Shown piece by piece: positions 1 to 7,793 of a stretch of 22,844 bases of DNA. Numbering within the stretch: position 1 is the stretch's first letter; each line of letters opens with the position of its first letter. The stretch covers positions 1 to 22,844 of the IMG/VR virus record IMGVR_UViG_3300050821_003435; one strand, given 5' to 3'. Below the pieces are notes generated by a model. The model was not told where the DNA came from. It saw only the letters and a list, made by a program, of their open reading frames with translations, and did no database searches. This DNA is from a virus. Position numbers and translations under genes: made by a program.

Positions 1-678
1 TTTCACGTAAGCGGTAACATCGCCGCCGCCGGTTCGAAGCGCTACACCCAGTGCTTCCGCAGCGCTAGCGTTATCCCCGACTGCAAGCAAGAATTTAGCA
101 GCGTCAGCGTCACTGACACTGAACACCTGAGCCAGTCTTTCCGTAGCGGTAGCAAGGGAGCTTTGCTGGTCTCCGAGAGCTTTGCTTGCGCCAGCGAGAA
201 GGTTTTCCGTCCGGATAGCCTGCAACATGACATCAATGTTCTGCATCTGCAACTCATTGGCATCCAGCATCCCAGCGTTAACATTTTGCAGCTCAGCCGC
301 CAGATCACGCATAGAGGTCATTTCCGATATTGCCGCCGCAGCCGCTTCTTTCTCCGCAGCAGTAAGGGCCTCATCCCGGGCGATAGCAGCGTCAATATTT
401 TGAGAGTCCGGAGCGCCAGTGTTGTTAGTGACAACGTTAACTTCAACCGTCTGATTTTTGATGGTCTCCAGGTCCGCTTTGATCCCGTTGATAACCGCAA
501 CAGCATTCCCGGTGACATTAATCTCAATGTTCTTCCCCTGCAACGCGTCAATAGCAGCCTGCACTTTAGCGATCTCAGCGATCAAACGTTCAGTCTGATC
601 GATCATCTCCTGGATCGCAGCGTCATAAGCTGACGTGTCAGCAGTGAAATCCTGGCTTACCTTCGGAAGCTCCGGAAC
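1..678 (-). CDS. Tape measure protein, N-terminal part (cut by window edge)
   Basis: This frame is open from about 678 to base 1 and gives about 226 residues. The protein is rich in Ala, Glu, Gln and Asp, with heptad-like helical stretches and no Cys-rich or enzyme motif. It begins PELPKVSQDFTADTSAYDAA, an N-terminus style common in actinophage tape measure proteins. Its place directly after tail chaperone genes also fits the protein that sets tail length and is threaded inside the tail tube. The start is a problem: a strong AGGGGAGG ribosome site at about 686-693 leads to GTG at 680-678, but that GTG is in another frame and stops after seven codons. The first in-frame ATG is at 606-604, inside the conserved-looking helix. 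I take the coding region from 678 as the most natural, while noting that no standard start codon lies there. Coding and tape measure identity are likely; the exact start is unresolved. Confidence 0.72.
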
Positions 679-716
679 ACAAACACCTCCCCTCTACAAA
701 TAAAACGGTCCGCATC

Positions 717-1205
717 TTACCCACTGAAAAAAGGCAAGATACGGACCCAAAACGCTGACATCGCTTCACGAGTCAACCCGCCGTTAGCGATCAACCGCTC
801 AACAGTCGGACGGAAATACGGATGCTGCGGAATAGTGATACGTTTCTTATACCACGAACCCCCAGTGTTCACCCAATGCATATACGCACTGCGGTTAGGC
901 CATGTGGGACCACCGAATTCCTGGATAGCAGCGTAAATAGCGGTGTTACCCACCAAAGCGGTAGCAACCACTGCCGTGGACGCCGGAACCATCATCATGC
1001 TGCCAGCCAAATGCCCCGACGCGTATGCGGGGGGGCGAGACGGGGCAGCTTTCCAGAAAATCCCCGGAGCATGCGCGACAAGTTTCAACTGGGCAGTGAC
1101 TTGCCGTTTAACTTCAGTACCCATCGCGTTAGCAGCGGGAATAGCAGCCTCCCCGGCTGCGTCACGCAACGCCGCAAGATACGCGGGGAGAGCATCGAGA
1201 TCCAC
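717..1205 (-). CDS. HK97 gp10-like neck or tail-completion protein
   Basis: The 162-residue product has an N-terminal helix (DLDALPAYLAALRDAAGEAA), a central segment AIYAAIQEFGG near residues 90-100 and the C-terminal pattern IPQHPYFRPTVERL. This arrangement is typical of the HK97 gp10-like family, small proteins that sit at the head-tail joint or cap the tail. The start is GTG at 1205-1203 with AGAGG a few bases upstream, seven bases after the stop of the small zinc-ribbon gene. The family is usually encoded between the connector and tail tube, but here it lies between a glycosyltransferase and the tape measure gene, so a tail-tip or minor tail role is possible. Family assignment rests on motif style only. 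Confidence 0.62.
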   Translation of the reverse strand: MDLDALPAYLAALRDAAGEAAIPAANAMGTEVKRQVTAQLKLVAHAPGIFWKAAPSRPPAYASGHLAGSMMMVPASTAVVATALVGNTAIYAAIQEFGGPTWPNRSAYMHWVNTGGSWYKKRITIPQHPYFRPTVERLIANGGLTREAMSAFWVRILPFFSG

Positions 1206-1211
1206 ACACCT

Positions 1212-1346
1212 CTATTCTGGATGACACTCCAGGCATTTCGCGTACATCGGGCAGGCGCATTCCGGGCAAGATTGAGTTACCGTCATTGGTTTTCCGCATC
1301 GACTGCATGTGAGAAGCGTTTCAGTCCAGTTAACTGGTTCGTGCAC
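1212..1346 (-). CDS. Small zinc-ribbon protein, 44 residues
   Basis: This short frame starts at GTG 1346-1344 inside the end of the glycosyltransferase gene and stops at TAG 1214-1212. A GGAAG ribosome site lies about six bases before the GTG. The protein has CSRC, CPEC and CLEC pairs, plus further Cys in the run CPECACPMYAKC, within 44 residues, which strongly suggests a zinc knuckle or double ribbon. The overlap with the upstream gene points to translational coupling. The function is unknown; it could be a small structural, DNA-binding or host-interacting protein. It belongs to a group of tiny Cys-rich proteins scattered through this window. Confidence 0.6.
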   Translation of the reverse strand: MHEPVNWTETLLTCSRCGKPMTVTQSCPECACPMYAKCLECHPE

Positions 1347-2481
1347 GCCTTACTTCCATCCGCGCTAGAAGCTCCGCGATGACCGGCTGCATATACTTCA
1401 TGGAAACCTGTGTGTAATCATACATCTTCGCGAAATCCCGCAGCTTCCTAGAAACCACATCTTTACGCTGCTCATACGCCAGTTCATACGCCTCGTAAAT
1501 CTGAGTGACATCCGGGGCGATCCACCATCCCTTATGCACGCCATTCCAGAACGGCTGACCGTCAACATGCTGTCCCAAAGGATTCACTTCAACCATCGAA
1601 GAAGCATTCGTGGTGATCACCGGAGTGCCCGCAGCTTGCGCTTCCATAATCGGAAGACCGAAACCTTCCGCATATACAGTCTGCCCCAGCACATCAATAA
1701 CGTTATACCATTCATTCAAATCATCCGGGGTGATCATACCCGCTGAATAACGATACTGATCCACAACACGAACCTGATCAAGAATACCCAGGTTTTCCGC
1801 GACAGCTTCCAAATCCTGACCACCATCTTGATGCACACCAGTGTGCAACGTCAGAATAGCGTCAGGATGGTTCCTCGCGAACTTCGCGAACGCGAGCATC
1901 TGCTCAGGCAACGCTTTACGGATAGCATCGTTGTTCGCCTGGTTAATCCCGATGACGAACTGGTCAGGTTCCAGTCCGCATGCTTCCCGTAGTTCCGGCA
2001 CATTATCCAACGGACGGAACACAGTAGTATCGATACCATGCGGAACATACAACGAGTTGAAACCAGCGGTTTTGAATCTTTCCTGCCCGAACTGTGACAT
2101 CGCAACCAACTGCGCCCCGGACTGCTCTGCGACGGTACGATCAGCGAGGGACATCGGGCGGCAATCCCCCGGAAGCCAATGCGCCACAGGGAGTGCTTTA
2201 ACAACATTCGGGTCCATAACCCAGATATCACCCAGTGTGACGACAAGGTCAGGGGCGAAATGTTTAGCGTGCTGAAACAAACTCGGGGAACAATAATTCC
2301 CGCCGAAACCAGGGAGAACTGTCATCCCCTCCCATTGTGTGGCAGCCCCCTGAATACCCCAGTAACTGGAAATGATGATCTCATGTCCGAGTCGTTTCAG
2401 TTCCTTCGTCCAGATAGCAGTCTGGGTTCCGTACCCGGACGGAGCCCACGGGGCACAAGAGTGCCACATGATTTTAGCCAA
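1330..2481 (-). CDS. GT-B fold glycosyltransferase, GT4-like
   Basis: The 383-residue product starts AKIMWHSCAPWAPSGYGTQT, the usual first Rossmann strand and glycine loop of GT-B glycosyltransferases. Near the C-terminus it has EGFGLPIMEAQAAGTPVIT, the E-x7-E nucleotide-sugar site of GT4 enzymes. The predicted reaction is transfer of a sugar from a nucleotide-sugar donor, in the host cytoplasm. I chose TTG 2481-2479, five bases after the preceding stop, because it gives an N-terminus that matches GT4 proteins; ATG 2469-2467 is the alternative. The gene lies between the tail chaperones and a gp10-like gene, an odd place for an enzyme, so tail or capsid proteins are candidate acceptors. Host wall polymers or phage DNA are alternatives. 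Fold is confident; substrate is unknown. Confidence 0.85.
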   Translation of the reverse strand: MAKIMWHSCAPWAPSGYGTQTAIWTKELKRLGHEIIISSYWGIQGAATQWEGMTVLPGFGGNYCSPSLFQHAKHFAPDLVVTLGDIWVMDPNVVKALPVAHWLPGDCRPMSLADRTVAEQSGAQLVAMSQFGQERFKTAGFNSLYVPHGIDTTVFRPLDNVPELREACGLEPDQFVIGINQANNDAIRKALPEQMLAFAKFARNHPDAILTLHTGVHQDGGQDLEAVAENLGILDQVRVVDQYRYSAGMITPDDLNEWYNVIDVLGQTVYAEGFGLPIMEAQAAGTPVITTNASSMVEVNPLGQHVDGQPFWNGVHKGWWIAPDVTQIYEAYELAYEQRKDVVSRKLRDFAKMYDYTQVSMKYMQPVIAELLARMEVRRARTS

Positions 2482-2485
2482 TTCA

Positions 2486-2740
2486 CTACTTTCTCTGAGC
2501 TTGCATTTCACGGGAAATAATATCTGAAGCCAGCTCACTGGCTTCATGGAGGATCGGAATCCACTCAACTTCCTCCAAAGTCAGCTTATCCACCTCACGG
2601 GGATGCCAGCTTTTCACCCTGGAGAACCAATGATAAATCAGCATTTTAACAGGAAAATTTTCCGGGTAATCAGGAACACTTGAATTAGGATACCCGTGGT
2701 AACGGTAAACGAAAATTTGCTTCAATCGATCTATCGCGAT
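2486..2740 (-). CDS. Tail assembly chaperone, frameshifted second part (T-like)
   Basis: This frame has no good start of its own. The first candidate is a TTG at 2725-2723, but the frame stays open back through the slippery site at 2740-2746. It therefore fits the downstream half of a lambda G/GT-like pair, made only as a fusion after a -1 frameshift. The segment is rich in aromatic and charged residues (MLIYHWFSRVKSWHPREVDK, then EEVEWIPILHEASELASDII), as is common in the C-terminal chaperone extensions of siphoviruses. The predicted fusion with the upstream gene is about 197 residues. In known systems the long form links the tape measure protein to tail tube subunits during assembly. Confidence 0.8.
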   Translation of the reverse strand: MAIDRLKQIFVYRYHGYPNSSVPDYPENFPVKMLIYHWFSRVKSWHPREVDKLTLEEVEWIPILHEASELASDIISREMQAQRK

Positions 2741-3078
2741 TTTGGGTCTGTCCGCACAGCGGACCCGGTGATCTTATCGAGAAGCGGCTGGATTTCCTCA
2801 GACAACATATTATAATCATCGATGTCCAAAGCGTTCCCGATAACAACATCCGCTGCCTGCAACGCCGCTACATCATTAGGGGTCTGCCCGAACGACCAGC
2901 CGGTGATGATCCTGCCTAGAAGTGCGTTCCGCTGATCATTCATCAACCCCAAAGACGCCTTGTTAGCGCCATCCCGGAACTCAAGAGAAACAGCGTCCTG
3001 AACAGCGAACTTATCCCCTGACATCAGCTTATCGCGATATTCAACCCAGCCACCACTTGGCAGCTCAACTTTTGCCAT
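2731..3078 (-). CDS. Tail assembly chaperone, first part (G-like)
   Basis: The product of 115 residues (MAKVELPSGGWVEYRDKLMS...) follows the tail tube gene and ends at a -1 frameshift site, the standard place and layout for the first tail assembly chaperone. The middle is helical, with WSFGQTPNDVAALQAADVVI and NMLSEEIQPLLDKI. I chose ATG 3078-3076 because AAGGA lies eight bases upstream; the ATG at 3102 adds eight residues but has no ribosome site. The protein acts in the cytoplasm during tail assembly and is normally not part of the finished virion. Identification rests on position, size and the slippery site rather than on a specific domain signature. Confidence 0.82.
   Translation of the reverse strand: MAKVELPSGGWVEYRDKLMSGDKFAVQDAVSLEFRDGANKASLGLMNDQRNALLGRIITGWSFGQTPNDVAALQAADVVIGNALDIDDYNMLSEEIQPLLDKITGSAVRTDPKSR
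2740..2746 (-). promoter_or_regulatory. Programmed -1 ribosomal frameshift slippery heptamer
   Basis: On the minus strand the sequence is CCCAAAA, read in the first chaperone frame as C CCA AAA. This is an exact X-XXY-YYZ slippery heptamer. The zero frame ends at TAG three codons later (TCG CGA TAG), while the -1 frame continues for 84 codons to 2486. Frame, heptamer phase and gene order all match the tail assembly chaperone frameshift known from lambda-like siphoviruses. Confidence 0.85.
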
Positions 3079-3109
3079 TCTCAATTTCCTTCTATTAGAC
3101 ATTAAATTC

Positions 3110-4459
3110 TTAATACGTGGGTATTCCGTTAATCAAAGTGACTGTCCCCGGGCCAAGACCGCCGCTTCCCCCGATATCCGTGGAGTTAGCAACACCTTCG
3201 AACGAGTTCTGATACCCGATCAGCAGTTTCGACCGCATGATCTTCGACTTAATGTTCGCAACCTGAGAAGCAGTGAATGTCAACGTGAACGCCTGGCCCG
3301 CGTTCGGGATACCTGCGTTCGAGCAAGTGATAGTCATCGGACCCTGAGCGTTCTTCAACATGATGTCCAACGGAAGTTCAGTGATCGTCGGGTCATACTG
3401 AATACTCCCATCCATGTTCAACGGGCCACGTGCGATAACGAACGGGGTCTGAGAACCCTGCACAGTCCAGTACACAGTGGTGGCACGTTTGAAACTCACT
3501 GAGAACTCACCGATCGTGTTAACCTGACCCTGGTCAAGGATCGTCACAGTCGAGTTCCAGTTAGGGATAGGGCGAGCGCCTGTCACGTTCACAGTCGGAG
3601 CTGTCCCAGTGGGAATAGCCTGCGACAAATACGAGTCACCTTGCAGTTTGATACCAAGCAACTGCTCAGCGTTCCCTGAGAAGTCAATCGACTTGCAGAC
3701 ACCAGACTGATACCAGCGGGCACCATACGTGTTGACCGGGGCGGTCCCGTAAGTAGCGGATGTCATAACATTCACGATGTTCGTGATGTCACTGAACGTG
3801 TGAGTGGGCGGCTGAGCCCCGTAAGCACCACCGTAACCCAAAGCACTGTTCAATGCGGCGAACCGGTGGGTGAAAGAAGTCCCCGATGCGAGACTCATCA
3901 CCGTGCTACCGGCAGTGCTGGAACCGGGAGCGTGCACGAAACGAGCCGGGGTGTTAGCGAAGTTAATAACGTTCGACGCGGCAGTTGAAGAAATCTGGAT
4001 GACTTCATTGTTGTAACTGTTAGTGCTGCTGGTCAGTGCAGTACCCAACTGCACATATGTTCCCGCTGAAAATGCCGCAGGAGGTGCGGACGCCAGCGTG
4101 CAGGACACAGCCCCGATAGCGACAGTGCCCGTGACTGTCCCTGAAGTGCCCAAAGCGGAGCAAGTAGTGGACAAATCCCCGAACACGTTGTCGAAGAAAT
4201 ACCCGTGCGTGTCAAGGAAGTTAGGACCACCAATGGAGAAGGTCGCGGACTCAACACCAAGCGTCTCATAGAACAGGTTAGTCATATCACCACGGACAGC
4301 CTCATCCTTCAAGAACTTCGGCGTATCCTCAAACTCATAAGACCCCTGCTCAAGTGGCTGAGTGTAGACAGGCAGAACCCCTGTTCCTGCTGTCAGTTCC
4401 CTAGCGATTCCCAGCCACGAGAGTACGCCAGGATAAATGTTCGGCCCACCAAGCGCCAC
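3110..4459 (-). CDS. Major tail tube protein
   Basis: The product has 449 residues, is rich in Thr, Ser, Gly and beta strands, and lies directly before the tail chaperones, the usual place of the tail tube subunit. The N-terminus (MALGGPNIYPGVLSWLGIAR) and the C-terminal half, with repeated strand-turn patterns, look like a long siphovirus tube protein. It is larger than simple tube proteins of about 200-250 residues. Part of the extra length is a beta module at about residues 108-188, resembling inserts in the connector and in a capsid-side protein, and perhaps exposed on the tail surface. Start GTG 4459-4457 has GGGAGA just upstream. The next gene begins 31 bases after the stop. Confidence 0.78.
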   Translation of the reverse strand: MALGGPNIYPGVLSWLGIARELTAGTGVLPVYTQPLEQGSYEFEDTPKFLKDEAVRGDMTNLFYETLGVESATFSIGGPNFLDTHGYFFDNVFGDLSTTCSALGTSGTVTGTVAIGAVSCTLASAPPAAFSAGTYVQLGTALTSSTNSYNNEVIQISSTAASNVINFANTPARFVHAPGSSTAGSTVMSLASGTSFTHRFAALNSALGYGGAYGAQPPTHTFSDITNIVNVMTSATYGTAPVNTYGARWYQSGVCKSIDFSGNAEQLLGIKLQGDSYLSQAIPTGTAPTVNVTGARPIPNWNSTVTILDQGQVNTIGEFSVSFKRATTVYWTVQGSQTPFVIARGPLNMDGSIQYDPTITELPLDIMLKNAQGPMTITCSNAGIPNAGQAFTLTFTASQVANIKSKIMRSKLLIGYQNSFEGVANSTDIGGSGGLGPGTVTLINGIPTY

Positions 4460-4468
4460 ACATCTCCC

Positions 4469-4996
4469 TTATGCGTTAATAATTTCCCAAACAGAACACA
4501 TGACAAGAGCGTCATATCTAATCAAACGCTCATCAGCGAGGTCTTCCAAACCAAGCTGAGTGCGTTGCACTTCCCCCGTATTGTAAACAGTGGAAGTCAA
4601 ACCCGTGTTAGGGTCCGTCAAATACGCGGGATTCGGAGTGCAATACCTCAAAGCCGCCATCACCGCGTCAACAACCCCGGGAAAAAGAGGGTCAGTTTGC
4701 TTACCCCTGTTCATCGCCCCGGTCCACGTGATATAAATGTCCATCTGATGGAGCAAACCTTTAGTTCCCGACGCAGTGCCGAAACCAGTGTTCCTCGGGA
4801 CGGTCCCCCCAAGTTCACCGCTGCGGTTCTCCTCAGAGGAAGTCGGCCAAATATAGATAGCCGGGACACGTGCCTTGATTCTAGGGTCAGGTGGGGTGAT
4901 GAATGCTTCAGCGGCAGGCATCCCGTACGGAAGTTCCAGCCCGTCAAGAATATTCAACAGAAACGATTGCACAGTTACAATCGGCACATACTTCAC
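4469..4996 (-). CDS. Tail terminator or head-tail joining protein candidate
   Basis: The 175-residue product lies between the connector region and the tail tube gene, where phages of this type encode a tail terminator or a second head completion protein. It has a helical N-terminus (PIVTVQSFLLNILDGLEL), a central strand segment (ARVPAIYIWP, then MDIYITWTG) and a helix PGVVDAVMAALRYC, an alpha/beta order compatible with the lambda gpU/HK97 terminator family. The start is GTG 4996-4994; its ribosome site is weak. I see no catalytic motif. The assignment is positional, and a minor neck protein remains possible. Confidence 0.55.
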   Translation of the reverse strand: MKYVPIVTVQSFLLNILDGLELPYGMPAAEAFITPPDPRIKARVPAIYIWPTSSEENRSGELGGTVPRNTGFGTASGTKGLLHQMDIYITWTGAMNRGKQTDPLFPGVVDAVMAALRYCTPNPAYLTDPNTGLTSTVYNTGEVQRTQLGLEDLADERLIRYDALVMCSVWEIINA

Positions 4997-5036
4997 CCAT
5001 CTGCAAGTTTACCAGGTAAATAGTATTAATGTCTAT

Positions 5037-5198
5037 TTACGCTTTCTGTGATTTCAAACTTTTCACTGCTGCCTGCGCAGTTTCAGCGGTAGAACCCCGC
5101 TGCGACGTTTGCGGGATCATCACTGTCACCCGGGCTGCCTGCTGGAAACCCCTCCGGTTACTTCTGCGGCTTTTACCGTGTATCTGCCTGCGGTTCAT
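5037..5198 (-). CDS. Small basic protein, 53 residues, after the connector
   Basis: ATG 5198-5196 overlaps the connector stop as ATGA and is preceded by AGGAGG with good spacing, so translation is well supported despite the small size. The 53 residues are very basic in the first half (MNRRQIHGKSRRSNRRGFQQ) and Ala/Gln/Lys-rich in the second, with no Cys and no membrane segment. The charge suggests nucleic acid contact or binding to acidic faces of the neck proteins, but that is only a guess. The gap of about 40 bases to the next gene holds no other frame. Confidence 0.65.
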   Translation of the reverse strand: MNRRQIHGKSRRSNRRGFQQAARVTVMIPQTSQRGSTAETAQAAVKSLKSQKA

Positions 5199-6181
5199 AT
5201 CGTCCTCCTGAACGGGCGAAGAAGAATTTCAGCTTCCGAATTCAACCCGGTCATGTCCCCGCCTGTGGACTGGGCATGACCGCCGATGGAGTGAATAGTT
5301 GTGGTGGTAGCGCCACGGACAAGAGCCTGCGCGACACAGAACAAAATACATGCCTGTTCCACCGCAGCAGGCATCGTCGTCACAATCGTCCCTGCGATAT
5401 GCGGGTAAGTCAAAGCAGATGACAATGTGAGAGTCCCCGGGCCGCTGGTAGTTGAAGACGCGGTGACAGTGACAGCTTCCTGCTGCCCCCCGTCTTTCAC
5501 AACCCCCGTCGCCCCGGTCACAGTCGCTTCATAGTTGGAGATAGCCCACCCGGTGGTATCAGCAACAGAAATGGTGCTGGTCCCAGCGGATGCGGTAGCA
5601 GTCAAACTGGTATGCGGCCACCCATTCGTGTACTGAACCTGAATAATGTAACCATTCCTGTTCAATCCCCAGTCCACATACCCTGGGGCGACAAGAACAG
5701 CCTGCCCCCCGTATGCGTCATCGGCGGGGGCAGAGGAATTGTAAAGTCCGTACGGGGGAAGCTCAGGTTCCGCATATCCGGAAGGAACTGTTGTCCAACT
5801 GCGGGGCCACACAGCATTAGGGGCGACTTTCACCGTGTTCACAGCCAGGATCGGCCATCGGGAAAGAATGATCCGGCAGTTCGACCCGGATGTACCCCAA
5901 TATGGGGTCGGGTACGCGCCGCCAGCGGCGGGACCGACAACGACACGGTAGTCCGGGCCGTGCAGGATTTCCGTGTCAATCGACGCGCGCAACAGTTGAT
6001 TACAATACTGATCCGCCATTGATGTGGCGCGGACACACATGTTCCACAGTTCAGCGTTCGTCGCAGCAGGATTATAGTCGTTAGGATCAGGGATGGTGGT
6101 GAAATCAATTCCTGTCGGGGCGTTCTGAAGTGTGGTGGGGCTGACATACGGGGTCAATCCGACCGGCATCGGTGATGTCAT
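5195..6181 (-). CDS. Head-tail connector (adaptor) protein with inserted beta domain
   Basis: The 328-residue product has an N-terminal helical part (AELWNMCVRATSMADQYCNQ, about residues 43-62) followed by strands with WPILAVNTVKV. It ends with a helix AAVEQACILFCVAQALVRG and an extended tail ending LRPFRRTI. This order matches HK97 gp6-like or gp15-like connectors that bind the portal and begin the neck. Between residues about 195 and 270 there is an extra Thr/Ser-rich beta module (AGTSTISVADTTGW ... YPHIAGTIV), making the protein much longer than the usual 100-200 residues. The start ATG overlaps the upstream stop (ATGA). Confidence 0.72.
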   Translation of the reverse strand: MTSPMPVGLTPYVSPTTLQNAPTGIDFTTIPDPNDYNPAATNAELWNMCVRATSMADQYCNQLLRASIDTEILHGPDYRVVVGPAAGGAYPTPYWGTSGSNCRIILSRWPILAVNTVKVAPNAVWPRSWTTVPSGYAEPELPPYGLYNSSAPADDAYGGQAVLVAPGYVDWGLNRNGYIIQVQYTNGWPHTSLTATASAGTSTISVADTTGWAISNYEATVTGATGVVKDGGQQEAVTVTASSTTSGPGTLTLSSALTYPHIAGTIVTTMPAAVEQACILFCVAQALVRGATTTTIHSIGGHAQSTGGDMTGLNSEAEILLRPFRRTI

Positions 6182-6381
6182 ACCATCCCCTTCTTGTCAA
6201 ACTTGATACCCAGCCCACGGGCGCATTTAGTGCACAGGTAATGGTCGGAGTTCCACACTGCATGCAGATCACAGATGTCAGCGCCGCATGTGCTGCACTG
6301 CGCTATCGGAGCTGATACCCGCGCTGCTCTGCCTCTTCGAGGGCCACCGCATCTCCTGCAAAGTCCCGCTGCTCGACTCAT
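6178..6381 (-). CDS. Small zinc-finger protein, 67 residues
   Basis: The product holds CRRC, CSTC, CDLH and CTKC, in that order, within 67 residues. This is enough for two zinc sites and suggests a double zinc ribbon or treble clef. An Arg-rich stretch (GPRRGRAAR) separates the first pair from the rest. The gene follows the SAP-domain gene by eight bases and overlaps the connector gene by ATGA, so all three are probably translated together. The function is unknown; DNA or RNA contact during packaging, or a structural role in the neck, are both possible. Confidence 0.7.
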   Translation of the reverse strand: MSRAAGLCRRCGGPRRGRAARVSAPIAQCSTCGADICDLHAVWNSDHYLCTKCARGLGIKFDKKGMV

Positions 6382-6389
6382 AAACTTAC

Positions 6390-6965
6390 CTATGACAGCC
6401 TTTCAATCAACTGGTTTCTTGTCCCGTTAATGGGGAAACCTTGTTCCTTGCACATACGCTTCAGTTTGTCCGTGGAGAAATCTTCAAGGTCATATTTAGG
6501 TGCCTCGATTTCTTTCTCGTTCGCCACTTTCCCCTGCACGATTTTCGGATCGAGAGTGCGTGACAGCAGCCACATTGCCTCCGGGGGAATGTCAAGACCG
6601 GCTGCCTGTGCGGCGGCAAGAGCGTTCAACTGGTCAAGCTGCTCCTGAGCACGCTTAATGCGTTTCCTGACGAAAATACGTTCATCGGGGGTCTCCGGGG
6701 CTGCGTCCGGGGTGGAACCCCAGCACGGATCACAGTCCGCGACTCTCTCCTGAGTGGGGAGAATCCCGTTATCACGGTCCCCTGGGGTGTACCTCAAAAC
6801 GGTACGTCCCCCGCCTTTCAGGAAGATTTCGCAGCCTGGGCAGGTCAATTCGAATTCTTTAGCGGGAACACCGTTGCGGACGGGTCGAGTGTGGGTAGCA
6901 CCGCACCCTCCGGACGCAACCGGCACGGATACGCTCATCACGTCTGAGCGTGCATACAGGGACAT
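6390..6965 (-). CDS. SAP-domain protein with Cys pairs, neck region
   Basis: The 191-residue product ends with LEDFSTDKLKRMCKEQGFPI followed by NGTRNQLIERLS, a clear SAP-like helix-extended loop-helix motif (residues about 159-191) known for DNA binding. The N-terminal half has Cys at 21, 42, 45, 78 and 81 (CPGC and CDPC pairs), consistent with a zinc site. A helical linker rich in Ala and Gln joins the two parts. I chose ATG 6965-6963, preceded by AAAGGGGA. It is the first minus-strand gene after the plus-strand cassette, so it may start its own transcript. Proteins with SAP or Rho-N-like ends are often found next to connector genes in actinophages. Confidence 0.72.
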   Translation of the reverse strand: MSLYARSDVMSVSVPVASGGCGATHTRPVRNGVPAKEFELTCPGCEIFLKGGGRTVLRYTPGDRDNGILPTQERVADCDPCWGSTPDAAPETPDERIFVRKRIKRAQEQLDQLNALAAAQAAGLDIPPEAMWLLSRTLDPKIVQGKVANEKEIEAPKYDLEDFSTDKLKRMCKEQGFPINGTRNQLIERLS

Positions 6966-7007
6966 CAGTTTTCCCCTTTCACGGGAATAGCAACACCCGG
7001 ACGGACG

Positions 7008-7037
7008 TTGACATGGGTACCGCAGCTCAGGTAGGCT
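7008..7037 (+). promoter_or_regulatory. Sigma70-type promoter for the plus-strand cassette
   Basis: A perfect TTGACA -35 box at 7008-7013 is followed after 18 bases by TAGGCT at 7032-7037, which keeps the most conserved first, second and last bases of the -10 box. A start of transcription near 7044 would leave a short leader before AGGAGG at 7049-7054 and the GTG start at 7058. It lies in the gap between divergent genes, exactly where a promoter is needed. No experimental support is available. Confidence 0.65.
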
Positions 7038-7057
7038 GCGGAGACTTAGGAGGAGAA

Positions 7058-7183
7058 GTGTCGGTACTGTGCAAAGCACGCCCGAACTCGTGTTTCTGCA
7101 CCTCATGTGAGGGATGCACGACGAGGACCCCGAGGAAGCATTGCGGGAAGCACAACAACGACTGCCACAAGAACTGTGATTAG
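7058..7183 (+). CDS. Cys-rich micro-protein, 41 residues
   Basis: GTG 7058-7060 has an excellent AGGAGG site four bases upstream and begins a 41-residue frame, the first gene of the plus-strand cassette. The product holds eight Cys and three His: one Cys near the start, three in SCFCTSC, one in the following EGC, one in KHCG and two in DCHKNC. Such density in so short a protein points to one or two zinc ions or a disulfide-stabilised fold. I do not recognise the family. It ends two bases before the next gene, implying one transcript. Confidence 0.65.
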   Translation: MSVLCKARPNSCFCTSCEGCTTRTPRKHCGKHNNDCHKNCD

Positions 7184-7185
7184 CG

Positions 7186-7581
7186 ATGAGAACACCACCT
7201 GAGCTGCTCGCCTACCAGCTCCCACCCGGGAAAAGCCTTCACTCACTCGTGAAAGAGGAAAAGGAAAGGCTCCGTATCCAGCAGCCGAGGATACGTACTT
7301 CCGCGAAGGAAATCGGGGGAAGATACGGACGGCTGCTTGACGTAGCTGCGTATCAGCGGTGGGAAACCGACATGAGATACGAGCTGCTTAAACTGGATAT
7401 CCGTGAACAGATGGGGGACGCGGGAACTGCGATGTCCCGGGGCGTTCCCATTGCAACACGACGCCAGTATCCTGTTCCAGCGGAACCCGTGAAGCGAATG
7501 TGCCCGCATTGCGGGATACTCACTGAAGAATGGGGATACTGGGTGCCGGGATATGATCTGGATTCAGTGTTCCGAGTATGA
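7186..7581 (+). CDS. Unknown 131-residue protein with C-terminal CPHC
   Basis: The product is charged and helical in the N-terminal two thirds (HSLVKEEKERLRIQQPRIRT, then a helix around LDVAAYQRWETDMRYELLKL) and ends with a CPHC pair at residues 106-109 and an aromatic tail. One CxxC could make half a zinc site or be shared with a partner protein from the same operon. ATG 7186-7188 follows the previous stop by two bases, and the stop overlaps the next ATG as ATGA. There is no strong ribosome site, so coupling to the upstream gene is likely. I do not recognise the function. Confidence 0.65.
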   Translation: MRTPPELLAYQLPPGKSLHSLVKEEKERLRIQQPRIRTSAKEIGGRYGRLLDVAAYQRWETDMRYELLKLDIREQMGDAGTAMSRGVPIATRRQYPVPAEPVKRMCPHCGILTEEWGYWVPGYDLDSVFRV

Positions 7582-7793
7582 ACTTCCAGCCTTACGAAAA
7601 AACATGGCGGAACTTCAGTTACGTCCGCTACGATCCCGCGAAGTTCTCCATCAGGAACATCAATCCTCCGTACTGGTTCGCACTGGAATCCCAACGGTCC
7701 ATGATTCCCGTGGAGAAACTTCATCACCCGTTCACTGGTATCCGCTACTGGAAACTGCGGGTCGGGTTGATCGCAATCAACTGGAGGTGGTGA
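7578..7793 (+). CDS. Unknown 71-residue aromatic-rich protein
   Basis: ATG 7578-7580 overlaps the preceding stop (ATGA). The product is very rich in Trp, Tyr and Phe (NFQPYEKTWRNFSYVRYDPA and a C-terminal INWRW) with no Cys. It looks like a small beta-rich globular protein. The stop overlaps the next start as TGATG. It is the only gene of the cassette without Cys pairs. No family is recognised; the tight overlaps on both sides are the main evidence that it is real. Confidence 0.6.
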   Translation: MNFQPYEKTWRNFSYVRYDPAKFSIRNINPPYWFALESQRSMIPVEKLHHPFTGIRYWKLRVGLIAINWRW

